Positions 52,873 to 61,666 of a DNA stretch of 64,000 bases are shown here, one piece after another. The DNA is from Clostridiales bacterium (GTDB lineage Bacteria > Bacillota > Clostridia > Oscillospirales > Acutalibacteraceae). The position numbers were made by a program, and so were the translations under genes. The notes under the pieces are model-generated. The model did not search any database. It had not been told where the DNA came from and saw only the letters and a program-made list of their open reading frames with translations. Location: the NCBI GenBank assembly GCA_022799115.1, contig JAAWNT010000007.1:37372-101371 (forward strand), given 5' to 3'. Within the stretch, counting starts at the first letter, position 1. Each line of letters starts with the position of its first letter.

Positions 52873-53334
52873 ATGCAGCTTGAGGTAGGAATGGTTCTGG
52901 AAGGCAAAGTTACCGGGATCACGAAGTTTGGCGCGTTTGTCGAGCTTCCCGGAGGAAAAACAGGTATGGTGCATATCTCAGAGGTTGCGCCTACTTTTGT
53001 AAAAGAGATCCGGGATTTCGTAACGGAAAATCAAATGGTAAAGGTAAAAATACTGGGCATCGGGGAGGATGGCAAAGTCAGCCTTTCCATGAAAAAAGCG
53101 GTGGAAGTGGTACGTACCCCTAATCATACCAATAACACCCGTGCGCCTCGTCCCGCAAGGCCGGGCAATTTCGAATGGCAGGGCCGGAGAAACAATAGCG
53201 AACCTGCAAGCTTTGAGGATATGATGTCTCGGTTTAAGCAGACGAGCGACGAAAAGATGTCGGATCTTAAGCGGGTTACCGAGAACAAAAGAGGCGGTTT
53301 TTCCCGCCGCGGTGGAGGAAATCAATCCAAATAA
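52873..53334 (+). CDS. yabR: S1 RNA-binding domain protein YabR
   Basis: A 153-residue protein with an N-terminal S1 domain (about residues 1-72: GKVTGITKFGAFVELPGGKTGMVHIS and VKVKILGIGEDGKVSLSMK) and a basic, low-complexity C-terminus with an Arg/Gly-rich end. Related to general stress protein 13. AAGGAGG is 13 bp before the ATG, a little far. It ends the yab cluster and is followed by a strong terminator. Confidence 0.92.
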   Translation: MQLEVGMVLEGKVTGITKFGAFVELPGGKTGMVHISEVAPTFVKEIRDFVTENQMVKVKILGIGEDGKVSLSMKKAVEVVRTPNHTNNTRAPRPARPGNFEWQGRRNNSEPASFEDMMSRFKQTSDEKMSDLKRVTENKRGGFSRRGGGNQSK

Positions 53335-53344
53335 GAGAGCTTAT

Positions 53345-53372
53345 GCGGAGTGCAGTGCGCTCCGCTTTTTTT
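53345..53372 (+). terminator. yabR: Intrinsic terminator after yabR
   Basis: A 9-bp stem (GCGGAGTGC at 53345-53353 with 53357-53365; one G-U) and a 3-nt loop, followed by TTTTTTT. The next gene starts only 27 bp beyond. Confidence 0.9.
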
Positions 53373-53398
53373 ATGAGTATAGAGGCAAAGGAGATAAT

Positions 53399-54556
53399 AT
53401 GTTACTGATTAATGCAAAAATCTATTCCATGGATATAGATCCAATTGATAACGGGTATCTCTGGATCGATGGAGAAAAGATCGGGGAACTTGGGGAAATG
53501 AGCCGATTGTCACGAACCGACGACGACACAGTGGATTTACAAGGCAAACGGATTTATCCCGGATTTATTGATGCACATACTCACTTGGGCATGTTTGAGG
53601 ATGGGCTTACCTTTGAAGGGGATGACGGCAATGAGGAGACCGATCCAATCACACCACAGCTGCGGGCCGTGGATGCCGTTAATCCCATGGATCGTTGTTT
53701 TTCTGAGGCCTTGGATGCGGGAGTCACCACGGTGGTCACCGGTCCGGGAAGCGCCAATGCCATCGCGGGACAGATGCTGGCCATGAAGACAAGCGGACGT
53801 CGTATCGACGACATGATACTTCGGGAGCCAGCGGCGATAAAATTTGCCCTGGGGGAAAACCCGAAATCGGTATACCATGGAAAAAATCAGATGCCCTCCA
53901 CTCGTATGGCTACCGCGGCGGTGATCCGCGAACAGCTTACTAAGGCGCGGCGCTATCAGCAGGAAAAGCGCAATGCCTTGGAGAACAGCGAGGAGTTTGA
54001 TTGTCCTGAGTACGACGCCAAATGCGAGGCGCTGCTCCCCCTGTTGGAAAAAAAGATTTCGGCGCATTTTCATGCCCACCGCGCGGACGATATTTTCACA
54101 GCAATCCGCATTGCCAAGGAGTTTGATATTGACTATGTAATCGTTCATGGTACCGAAGGACATTTGATTCCTCTGGAGCTCAAAGAAGAACATGCCTCTG
54201 TTTTAGCCGGACCTATCCTGTGCGACCGTTCTAAGCCTGAGCTTAAACAGCTCACTCCAAAAAATCCCGGAATCCTGGCAGATGCGGGCATTGAAACGGC
54301 AATCATTACAGATCATCCTGTTATACCGATTCAATATCTGCCCATATGCGCCGCTTTGGCGGTGCGGGAAGGGATGACCGAACAACAGGCGTTGCGGGCC
54401 ATTACTACGATACCTGCGCGCATTTGTGGACTGGGCCGCCGTGTGGGAGCCTTAAAGCCGGGTATGGATGCGGATTTCTCCGTCTTTGAGCAAAATCCCT
54501 TGCAGCTAACCGCCAAACCTATTATGGTTTACTGCAATGGCAAACGGGTGCGATAG
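53399..54556 (+). CDS. Amidohydrolase (imidazolonepropionase-like)
   Basis: A metal-dependent hydrolase of 385 residues. The metal motif GFIDAHTHLG is near residues 59-68; later ligands include HFHAHRADD near 222-230 (two His), VHGTEGH near 250-256 and an Asp in AIITDHP near 302-308. The C-terminal composite beta domain contains GLGRRVGALKPGMDADFSVF. The substrate is unknown; relatives include isoaspartyl peptidases, hydantoinase-like enzymes and HutI. The ATG at 53399 has AAAGGAG; 29 in-frame codons upstream overlap yabR and lack similarity. Confidence 0.9.
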   Translation: MLLINAKIYSMDIDPIDNGYLWIDGEKIGELGEMSRLSRTDDDTVDLQGKRIYPGFIDAHTHLGMFEDGLTFEGDDGNEETDPITPQLRAVDAVNPMDRCFSEALDAGVTTVVTGPGSANAIAGQMLAMKTSGRRIDDMILREPAAIKFALGENPKSVYHGKNQMPSTRMATAAVIREQLTKARRYQQEKRNALENSEEFDCPEYDAKCEALLPLLEKKISAHFHAHRADDIFTAIRIAKEFDIDYVIVHGTEGHLIPLELKEEHASVLAGPILCDRSKPELKQLTPKNPGILADAGIETAIITDHPVIPIQYLPICAALAVREGMTEQQALRAITTIPARICGLGRRVGALKPGMDADFSVFEQNPLQLTAKPIMVYCNGKRVR

Positions 54557-54656
54557 AGCGAAAATTAACGGATGAAGATTGTCGAATGGAATCGAATGAT
54601 CTATGAATTTGTTTTGAATAATTTGAATATATTTTAAGAATCCTTTGGGAAAGCCT

Positions 54657-54684
54657 TTTACTTTTTTGTATAATGTGTTATAAT
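54657..54684 (+). promoter_or_regulatory. hpf: Promoter region of hpf
   Basis: TTTACT at 54657-54662, a 16-bp spacer and TATAAT at 54679-54684. A second TATAAT is at 54669-54674, without a good -35. Two tandem -10 boxes may mean two start points. The leader is about 125 nt. Confidence 0.55.
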
Positions 54685-54817
54685 AAGCACAGAAGCAAGA
54701 AAAGGACGCCCAGAGTGAAGAAGGTTTAAACAGGACGTCGTTTTCCTTGTTCACAGGTAGTGGAATTGTTAAATCATTCATTCCAGCCTACATTTTATCT
54801 ATAAGGAGGACGGTACC

Positions 54818-55354
54818 ATGAAAATTACCATTACCAGTAGAAAGGTCAATTTGAGAGATAACTTCAAAGAGCGTGTGGAAAAAAAGTTGTCAAAATTCAA
54901 TCGGATTTTCGATGAAGACACGCAGGCCAATGTAACGGTTACCTTGGAGAAAAACCGTCAAACTGTGGAGATTACCATCCGGCAAAACGGCATTGTGTAC
55001 CGTGCGGAACAAACCGCCGAAGAAATGAACGACGCATTGGATGCTGTGATTGACGCGCTGGGCCGGCAAATTCGTAAAAATAAATGCCGGTTGGAAAAGA
55101 GAGTCCGTTCTTCCGCAATTGATGATTTTCTGGCTCAGGAAGACATGGTTCCGCAGGAAGAGGAAGAGAGTGAATATCAAATTGTTCGTTCCAAACGCTT
55201 CCCTGTAAAACCCCTGGATGTGGAAGAAGCCATCTTGCAGATGAATATGGTAGGTCACCAATTCTATATGTATCGTAATGCGGAAACCGGAGACATCAAT
55301 GTGGTCTACCGCCGCAAAGACGGCACCTATGGCCTGCTGGAGCCGGAGATATAG
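54818..55354 (+). CDS. hpf: Ribosome hibernation-promoting factor, long form
   Basis: Pairs 70S ribosomes into inactive 100S dimers in resting cells. The N-terminal HPF/YfiA domain (residues 1-100: MKITITSRKVNLRDNFKERVEKKLSK) is followed by a linker and the C-terminal dimerisation domain (about 120-178: RSKRFPVKPLDVEEAILQMN, HQFYMYRNAETG). The length of 178 residues marks the long form. Strong AAGGAGGA site before the ATG, and a clear terminator. Confidence 0.97.
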   Translation: MKITITSRKVNLRDNFKERVEKKLSKFNRIFDEDTQANVTVTLEKNRQTVEITIRQNGIVYRAEQTAEEMNDALDAVIDALGRQIRKNKCRLEKRVRSSAIDDFLAQEDMVPQEEEESEYQIVRSKRFPVKPLDVEEAILQMNMVGHQFYMYRNAETGDINVVYRRKDGTYGLLEPEI

Positions 55355-55405
55355 GATTATATACAAAGCGTTCAGCCAAATAAAAAAGTAATAGAAGTGT
55401 ATGGC

Positions 55406-55440
55406 AAGCAGGGCGGGGAAAGCCTCCGCCCTGCTTTTCT
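55406..55440 (+). terminator. hpf: Intrinsic terminator after hpf
   Basis: An 11-bp stem (AAGCAGGGCGG at 55406-55416 with 55426-55436), followed by TTCT. The next gene begins 40 bp later. Confidence 0.88.
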
Positions 55441-55477
55441 GTGTAAGAGAGAGTTAAGAATAATGGAGTGTGAAACG

Positions 55478-56599
55478 ATGGAGTATCAATACGTCTGTCC
55501 CTGCCTGCTCGGATTGGAAGGATTGGTGGCTGGTGAACTGCGTGCCATGGAAATCAAAGGAGTGGAAGGGCAAAACGGAAAAGTGCTGTTTCGCGGAGGG
55601 GAGGAAGTCTTGGCGCGGGCCAACCTTTGCTCCCGATATGCGGAGCGGGTTCAGATATTGGTGGGCAGTTTTCCCGCCCGCAGCTTTGAAGAACTGTTTC
55701 AAGGCGTGAAAAATTTGCCATGGGAGGAATGGATTGGCAAAAAAGATGCCTTCCCAGTTAAGGGACGGGCGCTGAATTCCAAGCTTTCCAGCATCCCGGA
55801 CTGTCAGGCTATCATCAAAAAGGCGGTTGTGGAGCGGTTGAAACAGAAATACCGCCTTACTTGGTTTGAAGAGACGGGTCCAATCCATCAAATTCAATTT
55901 TTAATCATGAAAGACCAGGTTAACGTAATGCTGGATACCTCCGGTCCCGGCCTTCATAAACGTGGATACCGGGCCAATGCCACACAGGCGCCGATTAAAG
56001 AAACGCTGGCGGCGGCGATGTGTTTTCTTTCCAGAGTTCGTTCCGATTCTGTGTTGGCGGATCCCTTCTGTGGCTCGGGTACCATTGCGATTGAGGGGAC
56101 TCTGTTGGCTTTGAATATTGCGCCTGGACTGCGCAGAAGATTTGCGGCGGAGCGGTGGGACACAGCTAATCCCATCGTGTGGCGGCAGGAGCGGGAACGC
56201 GCCCAAGACTTGATCCGGAGGGAAGCCTCTTTCCATGCCTATGCTTATGATATCGATCCGGAGGCGCTTTCTTTGACCATAGACAACGCCAAAAAAGCCG
56301 GGGTAGCCAATAGGATCACCGTAGAACATAGGGATATCAGAAACTTTGTCTGGGATGGAGAACGGGGTGTGGTGGTGTGCAACCCACCCTATGGAGAACG
56401 TCTGTTGGATGTCAGCCGGGCAGAGGAGCTGTATGAGATTATGGGCCAGAAATTTACGGTCAAACCAGGTTTTCATTATACCATTATCAGTCCAGACAGC
56501 GATTTTGAGCGCTATTACGGCAGCAAAGCGGACAAACGCCGTAAGATTTACAATGGGATGATCCCGTGTCAGATCTACCAGTATTATAAGAGCCGCTGA
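55478..56599 (+). CDS. THUMP-domain rRNA (guanine-N2)-methyltransferase (RlmL/YpsC family)
   Basis: A SAM-dependent enzyme thought to methylate a guanine of 23S rRNA. A THUMP RNA-binding domain covers about residues 10-155, then the methyltransferase with DPFCGSGTIAIEG near 195 and CNPPYGER near 305. Length is 373 residues, near that of B. subtilis YpsC (385). The ATG at 55478 has GGAG 9 bp upstream; an ATG at 55463 is possible but its upstream site is poor. No second, RlmK-like domain is fused, as is usual for Firmicutes. Confidence 0.92.
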   Translation: MEYQYVCPCLLGLEGLVAGELRAMEIKGVEGQNGKVLFRGGEEVLARANLCSRYAERVQILVGSFPARSFEELFQGVKNLPWEEWIGKKDAFPVKGRALNSKLSSIPDCQAIIKKAVVERLKQKYRLTWFEETGPIHQIQFLIMKDQVNVMLDTSGPGLHKRGYRANATQAPIKETLAAAMCFLSRVRSDSVLADPFCGSGTIAIEGTLLALNIAPGLRRRFAAERWDTANPIVWRQERERAQDLIRREASFHAYAYDIDPEALSLTIDNAKKAGVANRITVEHRDIRNFVWDGERGVVVCNPPYGERLLDVSRAEELYEIMGQKFTVKPGFHYTIISPDSDFERYYGSKADKRRKIYNGMIPCQIYQYYKSR

Positions 56600-56748
56600 T
56601 GCCAGGCGCAGGGGATGTGAAAGGGTTATTTGACAGCCCCGATTCCGTCTAAGAAAGGGAAGCGCAGTGGGTGCAGGACTTGAAACAATTCATGGGGCTG
56701 AAACATGAATGGGACCAAAAAATCCTGCGAATACAATGCAGCGGCAAC

Positions 56749-56791
56749 TCAAAAGAACGGTATTGCATCCAACGCAATACCGTTCTTTTGA
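56749..56791. terminator. Bidirectional terminator between the methyltransferase and ferritin genes
   Basis: A perfect 18-bp stem (56749-56766 with 56774-56791) with a 7-nt loop and A/T tracts. It lies between converging genes. Confidence 0.88.
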
Positions 56792-56798
56792 ACTTTCT

Positions 56799-57311
56799 TT
56801 ATAAAACCAAGTCCGGCGCGACGTATACTCGCGCCGCCAGCTCCGAGTCCATCAGATATAGTCCTTTGGGATCCTCGCCAAACAGTTCAAACCGCTTGAT
56901 TAGATCTCCGGTGTTTTTTTCTTCCTCTCCCTGCTCCTTAACAAACCAATCCAGGAACTGAATGGTTCGAAAGTCTTTGTTACTACTGGCCTTTGCATAT
57001 ATCTCATGGATATGGGAAGTGATGGAACGTTCATGTTCCAGGGCCGCCATAAGCGGCATTTTATGGCCGGTAAAAGATTGCTTGGGCGCGGGAATGGACA
57101 TCAGATCTACCGGCTTTTCATTGTTTAGGATATAGGTGCGAAACAGCATTGCATGGTCGCGCTCTTCTTGAGTCTGCACGGTAAACCAGTGCTCAAATCC
57201 TCTTAGCCCCTGGTCTGCGTAATAACCTGCGATCTCTAAATAAAGATATGCGGAGAAAAATTCCCGGTTCAGCTGCCGGTTCAGCAGGTCCGCTATTTCC
57301 TGATTGAGCAT
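56799..57311 (-). CDS. ftn: Ferritin
   Basis: An iron-storage protein of 170 residues. Di-iron ligands of the ferroxidase centre are visible as Glu17 (NREFFSAYLYLE), Glu50 and His53 (EERDHA) and Glu near 94 (LEHERS) with Glu/Gln near 126-130 (KEQGEEE). Start MLNQEIADLLNRQLNREFF is typical of bacterial FtnA rather than heme-binding bacterioferritin. GAGGGA lies upstream of the ATG. In anaerobes it also protects against oxygen exposure. Confidence 0.96.
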   Translation of the reverse strand: MLNQEIADLLNRQLNREFFSAYLYLEIAGYYADQGLRGFEHWFTVQTQEERDHAMLFRTYILNNEKPVDLMSIPAPKQSFTGHKMPLMAALEHERSITSHIHEIYAKASSNKDFRTIQFLDWFVKEQGEEEKNTGDLIKRFELFGEDPKGLYLMDSELAARVYVAPDLVL

Positions 57312-57390
57312 GAGTAAAAATCCCTCGTTCCATTGTAAATAATGTTGTTATTATATGCAAAAGGAATTGCTTTCACTCCCCGCCTCAATG

Positions 57391-57433
57391 GAAAAGAAAA
57401 CGGACACATAAGCCGTGAGAGGCTTTGTGTCCG
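57391..57433 (-). terminator. pduL: Intrinsic terminator after pduL (leftward)
   Basis: Arms 57401-57414 and 57421-57433 pair over 13 bp with one bulged T and a 6-nt loop; read leftward it is followed by TTTTCTTTTCC. Confidence 0.88.
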
Positions 57434-57460
57434 TTTGTTACTAGAAATAGAGATTTTCAG

Positions 57461-58030
57461 TTACGGCAGAATCTCGCCGTCTACCGTACCAGGTAAGCCA
57501 GCCGCATTGGATTCGTCAGTGTCGATATGCATAGCGGGTGCAAAATCAGAGCGCACACGCACAACCACATCGCCAAACACCAAAGCGCGATCATTATAAT
57601 CTACTTTAACAGAAACAACTTGCTTGTCCTGCAGCCCATATTCGGCGGCGGAATCGGGGGTCATATGGATATGACGCTTTGCCGCGATGACGCCGCGGCT
57701 GATTTCCACTTCTCCCGCCGGGCCGATCAATTTACAACCGGGGGTTCCATCAATGTCGCCGGATTCCCGAATCGGGGCGACAATACCAATTTTTCTGGCG
57801 TCGGTCAAAGAAAGCTCCACTTGAGTCTCTTTCCGAACAGGGCCTAAAATGGAAACGCCGGCAAGCTCGCCCTTGGAACCGACAACAGTCACCCGCTCAA
57901 AACAGGCAAACTGGCCCGGCTGAGAGAGGTCTTTTTTATTGGTCAGTTTAGCGTCCGGGCCAAACAAGGCGGCAAGATCCTTTTCAGACAAATGGACATG
58001 GCGCGCAGAGGTTTCAACCATAATTTTCAA
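57461..58030 (-). CDS. pduL: Phosphate propanoyltransferase/phosphotransacetylase PduL
   Basis: Interconverts acyl-CoA and acyl-phosphate, and is unrelated to classical Pta. The two-domain beta-barrel has zinc-binding His in ARHVHL near residues 9-14 and KRHIHM near 117-122, and GPVRKETQVELS near 65. Length is 189 residues; there is no N-terminal helix for encapsulation in a microcompartment, and no shell gene is nearby, so it probably serves as a free enzyme in acetate metabolism. The start is TTG with AGGAGC 9 bp upstream. Confidence 0.93.
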   Translation of the reverse strand: MKIMVETSARHVHLSEKDLAALFGPDAKLTNKKDLSQPGQFACFERVTVVGSKGELAGVSILGPVRKETQVELSLTDARKIGIVAPIRESGDIDGTPGCKLIGPAGEVEISRGVIAAKRHIHMTPDSAAEYGLQDKQVVSVKVDYNDRALVFGDVVVRVRSDFAPAMHIDTDESNAAGLPGTVDGEILP

Positions 58031-58071
58031 AACACAACAGCTCCTAAATATATGTAATTTTATCTGAAAAT

Positions 58072-58100
58072 ATTGTAACTCGTTTGTCGAAAAATTTCAA
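58072..58100 (-). promoter_or_regulatory. pduL: Promoter of pduL (leftward)
   Basis: Read on the minus strand: TTGAAA (58100-58095), a 17-bp spacer and TACAAT (58077-58072), about 42 bp before the TTG start. Confidence 0.7.
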
Positions 58101-58353
58101 CCAAATCCTTCGGATTCTCTGTTTAAAACACGAAATATTTAAATCCGTTCAATAAATAATCCATAAAGGTCGGTCTTTCTTACTCTGACTGCATCTGCGT
58201 ATTTTATGTGATCGTTATTGAATTGGAACCGACTTCCATCTTAAAAAGTACAAAAGGAAGGCGCCCGTTATGACCAATTGGCAGTGCAAACGGGGGTTGC
58301 TTATGGTCAACAACACACAAAGTTATGGAATAATCGGTCATTAAAAAAAACGA
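58101..58353. other. Gene-free spacer between pduL and the MerR regulator
   Basis: About 250 bp without a credible reading frame; AT-rich for the first half. I see no recognised RNA or repeat. Confidence 0.5.
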
Positions 58354-58384
58354 TTGACTCTAACGTTGCGTTATCGTTTATGCT
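58354..58384 (+). promoter_or_regulatory. MerR-type promoter with operator (19-bp spacer)
   Basis: TTGACT at 58354-58359 and TATGCT at 58379-58384 are separated by 19 bp, the long spacer typical of MerR activators. Within it, TAACG-TTG-CGTTA (58361-58373) is a perfect inverted repeat. A TATAGT at 58384-58389 is also present but would need a 24-bp spacer. This is most likely autoregulation of the downstream gene. Confidence 0.8.
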
Positions 58385-58408
58385 ATAGTCACACGGGAGG
58401 AAAATTAT

Positions 58409-59137
58409 ATGAGAACGGTAAATGAAGTAAGCAAACGAACAGGTGTCAGTGTGCGCACACTCCATCATTATGATGCAATCGGTCTGCTGAAACCGACAAT
58501 GGTCACTGAGGCAGGCTATCGGCTGTATGACGATACAGCGCTGGAGCGATTGCAGCAGATTTTATTGTTTCGAGAGTTGGAATTTCCCTTAAAGGAGATC
58601 AAAACTATTCTGGAAAGCCCTAATTTTGACCGAAGCAAGGCGTTAGAGCAACAAATCGTTTTGCTGACGCTCAAAAAAGAGCATTTGGAAAACCTGATCG
58701 ACCTTGCCCGTGGAATAAAAGCGATGGGAGTAAACAAAATGGATTTTACAGCGTTTGATACAAGCAAGATCGACGAGTACGCCGCTAAAGCAAAAGCCGC
58801 CTATGGACAAACGGCGGAGTACAGTGAATTTGCAGAAAAATCAAAAGGACGAACAAAAGAAGAAACACAAAAGCTGAATGTACAGATAATGGAGATATTT
58901 GCAGAATTCGGTACAATGCGTGAACTGTCCCCTGGCTTAGACGAAGCGCAGAGGCAGGTGAAAAAATTACAGGATTTTATTACCGAACATTTCTATACCT
59001 GTTCGGATCAAGTCCTGTATGGACTCGGCAAGATGTATGCTGGAGGCGGTGACTTTACAGTCAATATTGATAAAGCCGGCGGCGAGGGTACGGCGGAATT
59101 TGTGTTCCAAGCCATCAAGAAATACTGTGATAAATAA
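58409..59137 (+). CDS. MerR family regulator with TipAS ligand-binding domain
   Basis: The N-terminal MerR helix-turn-helix (about residues 1-70: TVNEVSKRTGVSVRTLHHYDAIGLLKPT) is followed by a dimerisation coiled coil (about 75-115) and a TipAS domain (about 125-240: AYGQTAEYSEF near 130, HFYTCSDQVLYGLGKMYAGG near 195). TipAS proteins bind drugs such as thiopeptides; Mta of B. subtilis is a relative that activates a multidrug exporter. No exporter is next to it, so other targets are elsewhere or it acts mainly on itself. Good GGGAGGAAA site. Length is 242 residues. Confidence 0.93.
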   Translation: MRTVNEVSKRTGVSVRTLHHYDAIGLLKPTMVTEAGYRLYDDTALERLQQILLFRELEFPLKEIKTILESPNFDRSKALEQQIVLLTLKKEHLENLIDLARGIKAMGVNKMDFTAFDTSKIDEYAAKAKAAYGQTAEYSEFAEKSKGRTKEETQKLNVQIMEIFAEFGTMRELSPGLDEAQRQVKKLQDFITEHFYTCSDQVLYGLGKMYAGGGDFTVNIDKAGGEGTAEFVFQAIKKYCDK

Positions 59138-59138
59138 T

Positions 59139-59183
59139 AAACCGGCTGATTTAACATCTTAGGTTAGATCAGCCGGTTTTTTT
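59139..59183 (+). terminator. Intrinsic terminator after the MerR gene
   Basis: A 12-bp stem (59139-59150 with 59168-59179), with extra pairing inside, followed by a T-run to 59183. Confidence 0.92.
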
Positions 59184-59219
59184 ATTGAATAAAACGAAGA
59201 TACAACAGAACTTGCAGAT

Positions 59220-59948
59220 CTATTGTTCCGTATTTCGTTTGATCTGGAGCTTTTCAATCCAACCTTTTTTATACTTCAAAGAAATATATCCGATGATACA
59301 GGTAATCATAGCTCCAACAGCGTCAACAATCAGATCTTTCATAGTGTCCATTAGAGCGGTGCGGCCAACCAATGCGGTACCGTCCTCCAAATAGGCCTTT
59401 TGCATATTTAGCCCCAACAGACCGTCAAACGAAAATTCATAAATCTCCCAGAATACCCCTAGCGTTACTGCAAAGCAAAAAGCAAATATCACCACAAACA
59501 GCGGACTCAAATTGATGGGCACCCGATCGGATTTATTGAGCAGCGCCACAAAGGAAAAGCCCAGCGCTCCCAACATAGCGCCGCTGAATCCATGCAAAAT
59601 GGTATCCCAATTGGAAATGTTGTAATAAAAATTTCTCACCTCGCCCAAATAGATGGCGCAGTAAAGAAAAATTACAAATAAGATGTACATTACCGATGGA
59701 ATCTCAATGCGCATCCTTTTGCTGATTAGGCCAGGCAGAATCATTGCAAGGACGCCCAATGAGCATTGCAGCAGCATCAGCACATAGTCGCTTTTGGTAC
59801 GTTCATAAGAAGCGTGGTCCTGCTCCGAGCCCGGTGCGATAAAAAGTCGTATTACAAGAAAGACGATGGACAGAATCAGCGACAGAAAGACGACTGCCGA
59901 TAATATATTCCGTACATTCCACTTGCTTCTGTTTCTGTTTTTCTTCAT
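59220..59948 (-). CDS. Integral membrane protein, YjdF/DUF2238-like
   Basis: A 242-residue protein with about six membrane segments after a Lys/Arg-rich start. Polar residues inside or near membranes, WDTILHGFSGAMLGALGF near 114, GVFWEIYEFSFD near 162 and DTMKDLIVDAVGA near 200, form an Asp-His-Glu-Asp pattern seen in YjdF-like (DUF2238) proteins. The function is unknown. AGGGGGAAATT precedes the ATG. It converges with the MerR gene; whether it is a target of that regulator is not shown. Confidence 0.75.
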   Translation of the reverse strand: MKKNRNRSKWNVRNILSAVVFLSLILSIVFLVIRLFIAPGSEQDHASYERTKSDYVLMLLQCSLGVLAMILPGLISKRMRIEIPSVMYILFVIFLYCAIYLGEVRNFYYNISNWDTILHGFSGAMLGALGFSFVALLNKSDRVPINLSPLFVVIFAFCFAVTLGVFWEIYEFSFDGLLGLNMQKAYLEDGTALVGRTALMDTMKDLIVDAVGAMITCIIGYISLKYKKGWIEKLQIKRNTEQ

Positions 59949-60109
59949 AATTTCCCCCTGATGTTATTTTGGTCCCAACTCTGTTAAGAATAGTATCACA
60001 TTCCCCAAAGAACAACAAGGATAATTCCGGAGAATCTGAGAAAAGGCGAGAATTTCTAACAAAATTTTTGAAAAAAAGAAGGAATTATCGTGCGGTTGCG
60101 CTGCTTTTA

Positions 60110-60118
60110 TGCTATAAT
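60110..60118 (+). promoter_or_regulatory. uraA: Extended -10 promoter of uraA
   Basis: TGCTATAAT (TGnTATAAT) ends at 60118. No -35 stands at normal spacing; the extended -10 may compensate. I see no PyrR-type attenuator between it and the start. Confidence 0.55.
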
Positions 60119-60149
60119 TGTGAAAGAATTTTGATAGGAGGTTACAGTT

Positions 60150-61448
60150 TTGCAAAAGGGTAGAATCATTCAAGTGGAGGATAAGGTACCGTTTTCTTTG
60201 CTGGCGCCGCTGAGTATCCAGCATATGTTCGCCATGTTTGGCGCTTCGGTGCTGGTTCCGGCGTTGTTTGGCATTAACTCGGCTGTCGTCCTGTTCATGA
60301 ACGGCGTGGGCACTCTCTTATTTATTTTGATTACCAAAGGTAAGGCGCCAGCCTATCTGGGCTCCAGCTTTGCCTTTATCTCACCAGCTGGGCTCGTCAT
60401 ACGGGATTTTGGCTTCGAGTACGCGTTGGGCGGCTTTGTGATAGTAGGACTTTGCGGCTGCCTACTGGCTTTTATTGTGTGGAAATTCGGGTCAAAGTGG
60501 ATCGACGTGGTACTGCCTCCGGCGGCTATGGGACCTGTGGTGGCGTTGATCGGTTTGGAGCTGGCCGGCAATGCGGCTGAAAATGCCGGGATCTTAGCGA
60601 CAGAGAGTGCGGCGATTGATTCAAGAAACGTCATCGTATTTTTGGTCACCCTGGGCGTTGCGGTCTTTGGTTCTGTATTATTTCGGAAATTCCTTTCCGT
60701 GATTCCCATTCTGATTGCGATTGTTACGGGTTATGTAACCGCTTTGTGCTGCGGACTGGTCAACTTTGAGCCGGTGCAGCAGGCCCAATTGTTTTCCTTG
60801 CCGAATTTCAGCGCGCCTAAATTTAACGGGAGCGCAATTGTCACCATTCTTCCCGTACTGCTGTTAATTGTATCTGAACACATCGGTCATCAGGTGGTAA
60901 CCAGCAAGGTGGTTGGCAGAGATTTACTGAAGGATCCCGGCCTGCACCGCTCGCTGTTTGCGGACAACTTCTCCACTGCGCTGTCCGGTTTGATCGGTTC
61001 GGTACCCACTACAACCTATGGGGAAAATATTGGCGTGATGGCGATAACCAAAGTGTATAGCGTCCGGGTCATCGGGGGCGCGGCAATCCTGTCCATCGTC
61101 ACTTCTTTTATTGGAAAGTTTTCCGCTTTAATCACTACAATCCCTTGGGCGGTCATTGGAGGAATCTCTTTCCTGCTTTATGGAATGATCGCTTCATCCG
61201 GGCTCCGTATTTTGGTGGATTCCAAGGTGGACTTCGGCAAATCCCGCAATATTGTGTTGACCTCGGTCATCCTGATTACCGGTCTGTCCGGAGTCTCCAT
61301 CGACTTGGGCGGGGTGCAGTTAAAGGGAATGGTTCTCGCTTGTGTGGTAGGAATGGTTTTGGGACTGTTGTTTTATGTCTTTGAAAAATTCCACCTTACC
61401 AACGACCAAGAGGAGACCGAGGAACTGGAATCTGCTCAAAGTAAATAA
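60150..61448 (+). CDS. uraA: Uracil permease (NCS2 family)
   Basis: A proton-coupled transporter of 432 residues with about 14 membrane segments. Typical: LSIQHMFAMFGASVLVPALFG near 22-42, GSSFAFISP near 70, and the NCS2 signature around PVVALIGLELAGNAAENAG near 128 and SEHIGHQVV near 247 (with Glu and His in the substrate site). The pattern favours uracil over xanthine. The start is TTG behind TAGGAGG. It has its own promoter and terminator; no pyr genes are near. Confidence 0.92.
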   Translation: MQKGRIIQVEDKVPFSLLAPLSIQHMFAMFGASVLVPALFGINSAVVLFMNGVGTLLFILITKGKAPAYLGSSFAFISPAGLVIRDFGFEYALGGFVIVGLCGCLLAFIVWKFGSKWIDVVLPPAAMGPVVALIGLELAGNAAENAGILATESAAIDSRNVIVFLVTLGVAVFGSVLFRKFLSVIPILIAIVTGYVTALCCGLVNFEPVQQAQLFSLPNFSAPKFNGSAIVTILPVLLLIVSEHIGHQVVTSKVVGRDLLKDPGLHRSLFADNFSTALSGLIGSVPTTTYGENIGVMAITKVYSVRVIGGAAILSIVTSFIGKFSALITTIPWAVIGGISFLLYGMIASSGLRILVDSKVDFGKSRNIVLTSVILITGLSGVSIDLGGVQLKGMVLACVVGMVLGLLFYVFEKFHLTNDQEETEELESAQSK

Positions 61449-61489
61449 ACCGCTGGTTATAAGGAACTGTTAACGATCATAATTCCGTA

Positions 61490-61530
61490 AGCCGCCTTTT
61501 GCTGTTGATTCGCAGAAGGCGGCTCTTTTC
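61490..61530 (+). terminator. uraA: Intrinsic terminator after uraA
   Basis: A 9-bp stem (AGCCGCCTT at 61490-61498 with 61516-61524) plus inner TGC/GCA pairing, followed by CTTTTCTG. Confidence 0.85.
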
Positions 61531-61633
61531 TGACTATAAATGGATTTTTTGAGCAAGAAACGCATTTTCTTTGGACTATTTTGAATGGATGGTGACTCAA
61601 ATGTAAATAATTTATGAAACTGGAAAATACTAC

Positions 61634-61662
61634 TTGATTTTTACCCTTGATATGGTTAAAAT
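61634..61662 (+). promoter_or_regulatory. Promoter of groES-groEL
   Basis: TTGATT at 61634-61639, a 17-bp spacer and TAAAAT at 61657-61662, ending 4 bp before the CIRCE element. Confidence 0.75.
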
Positions 61663-61666
61663 AGTT

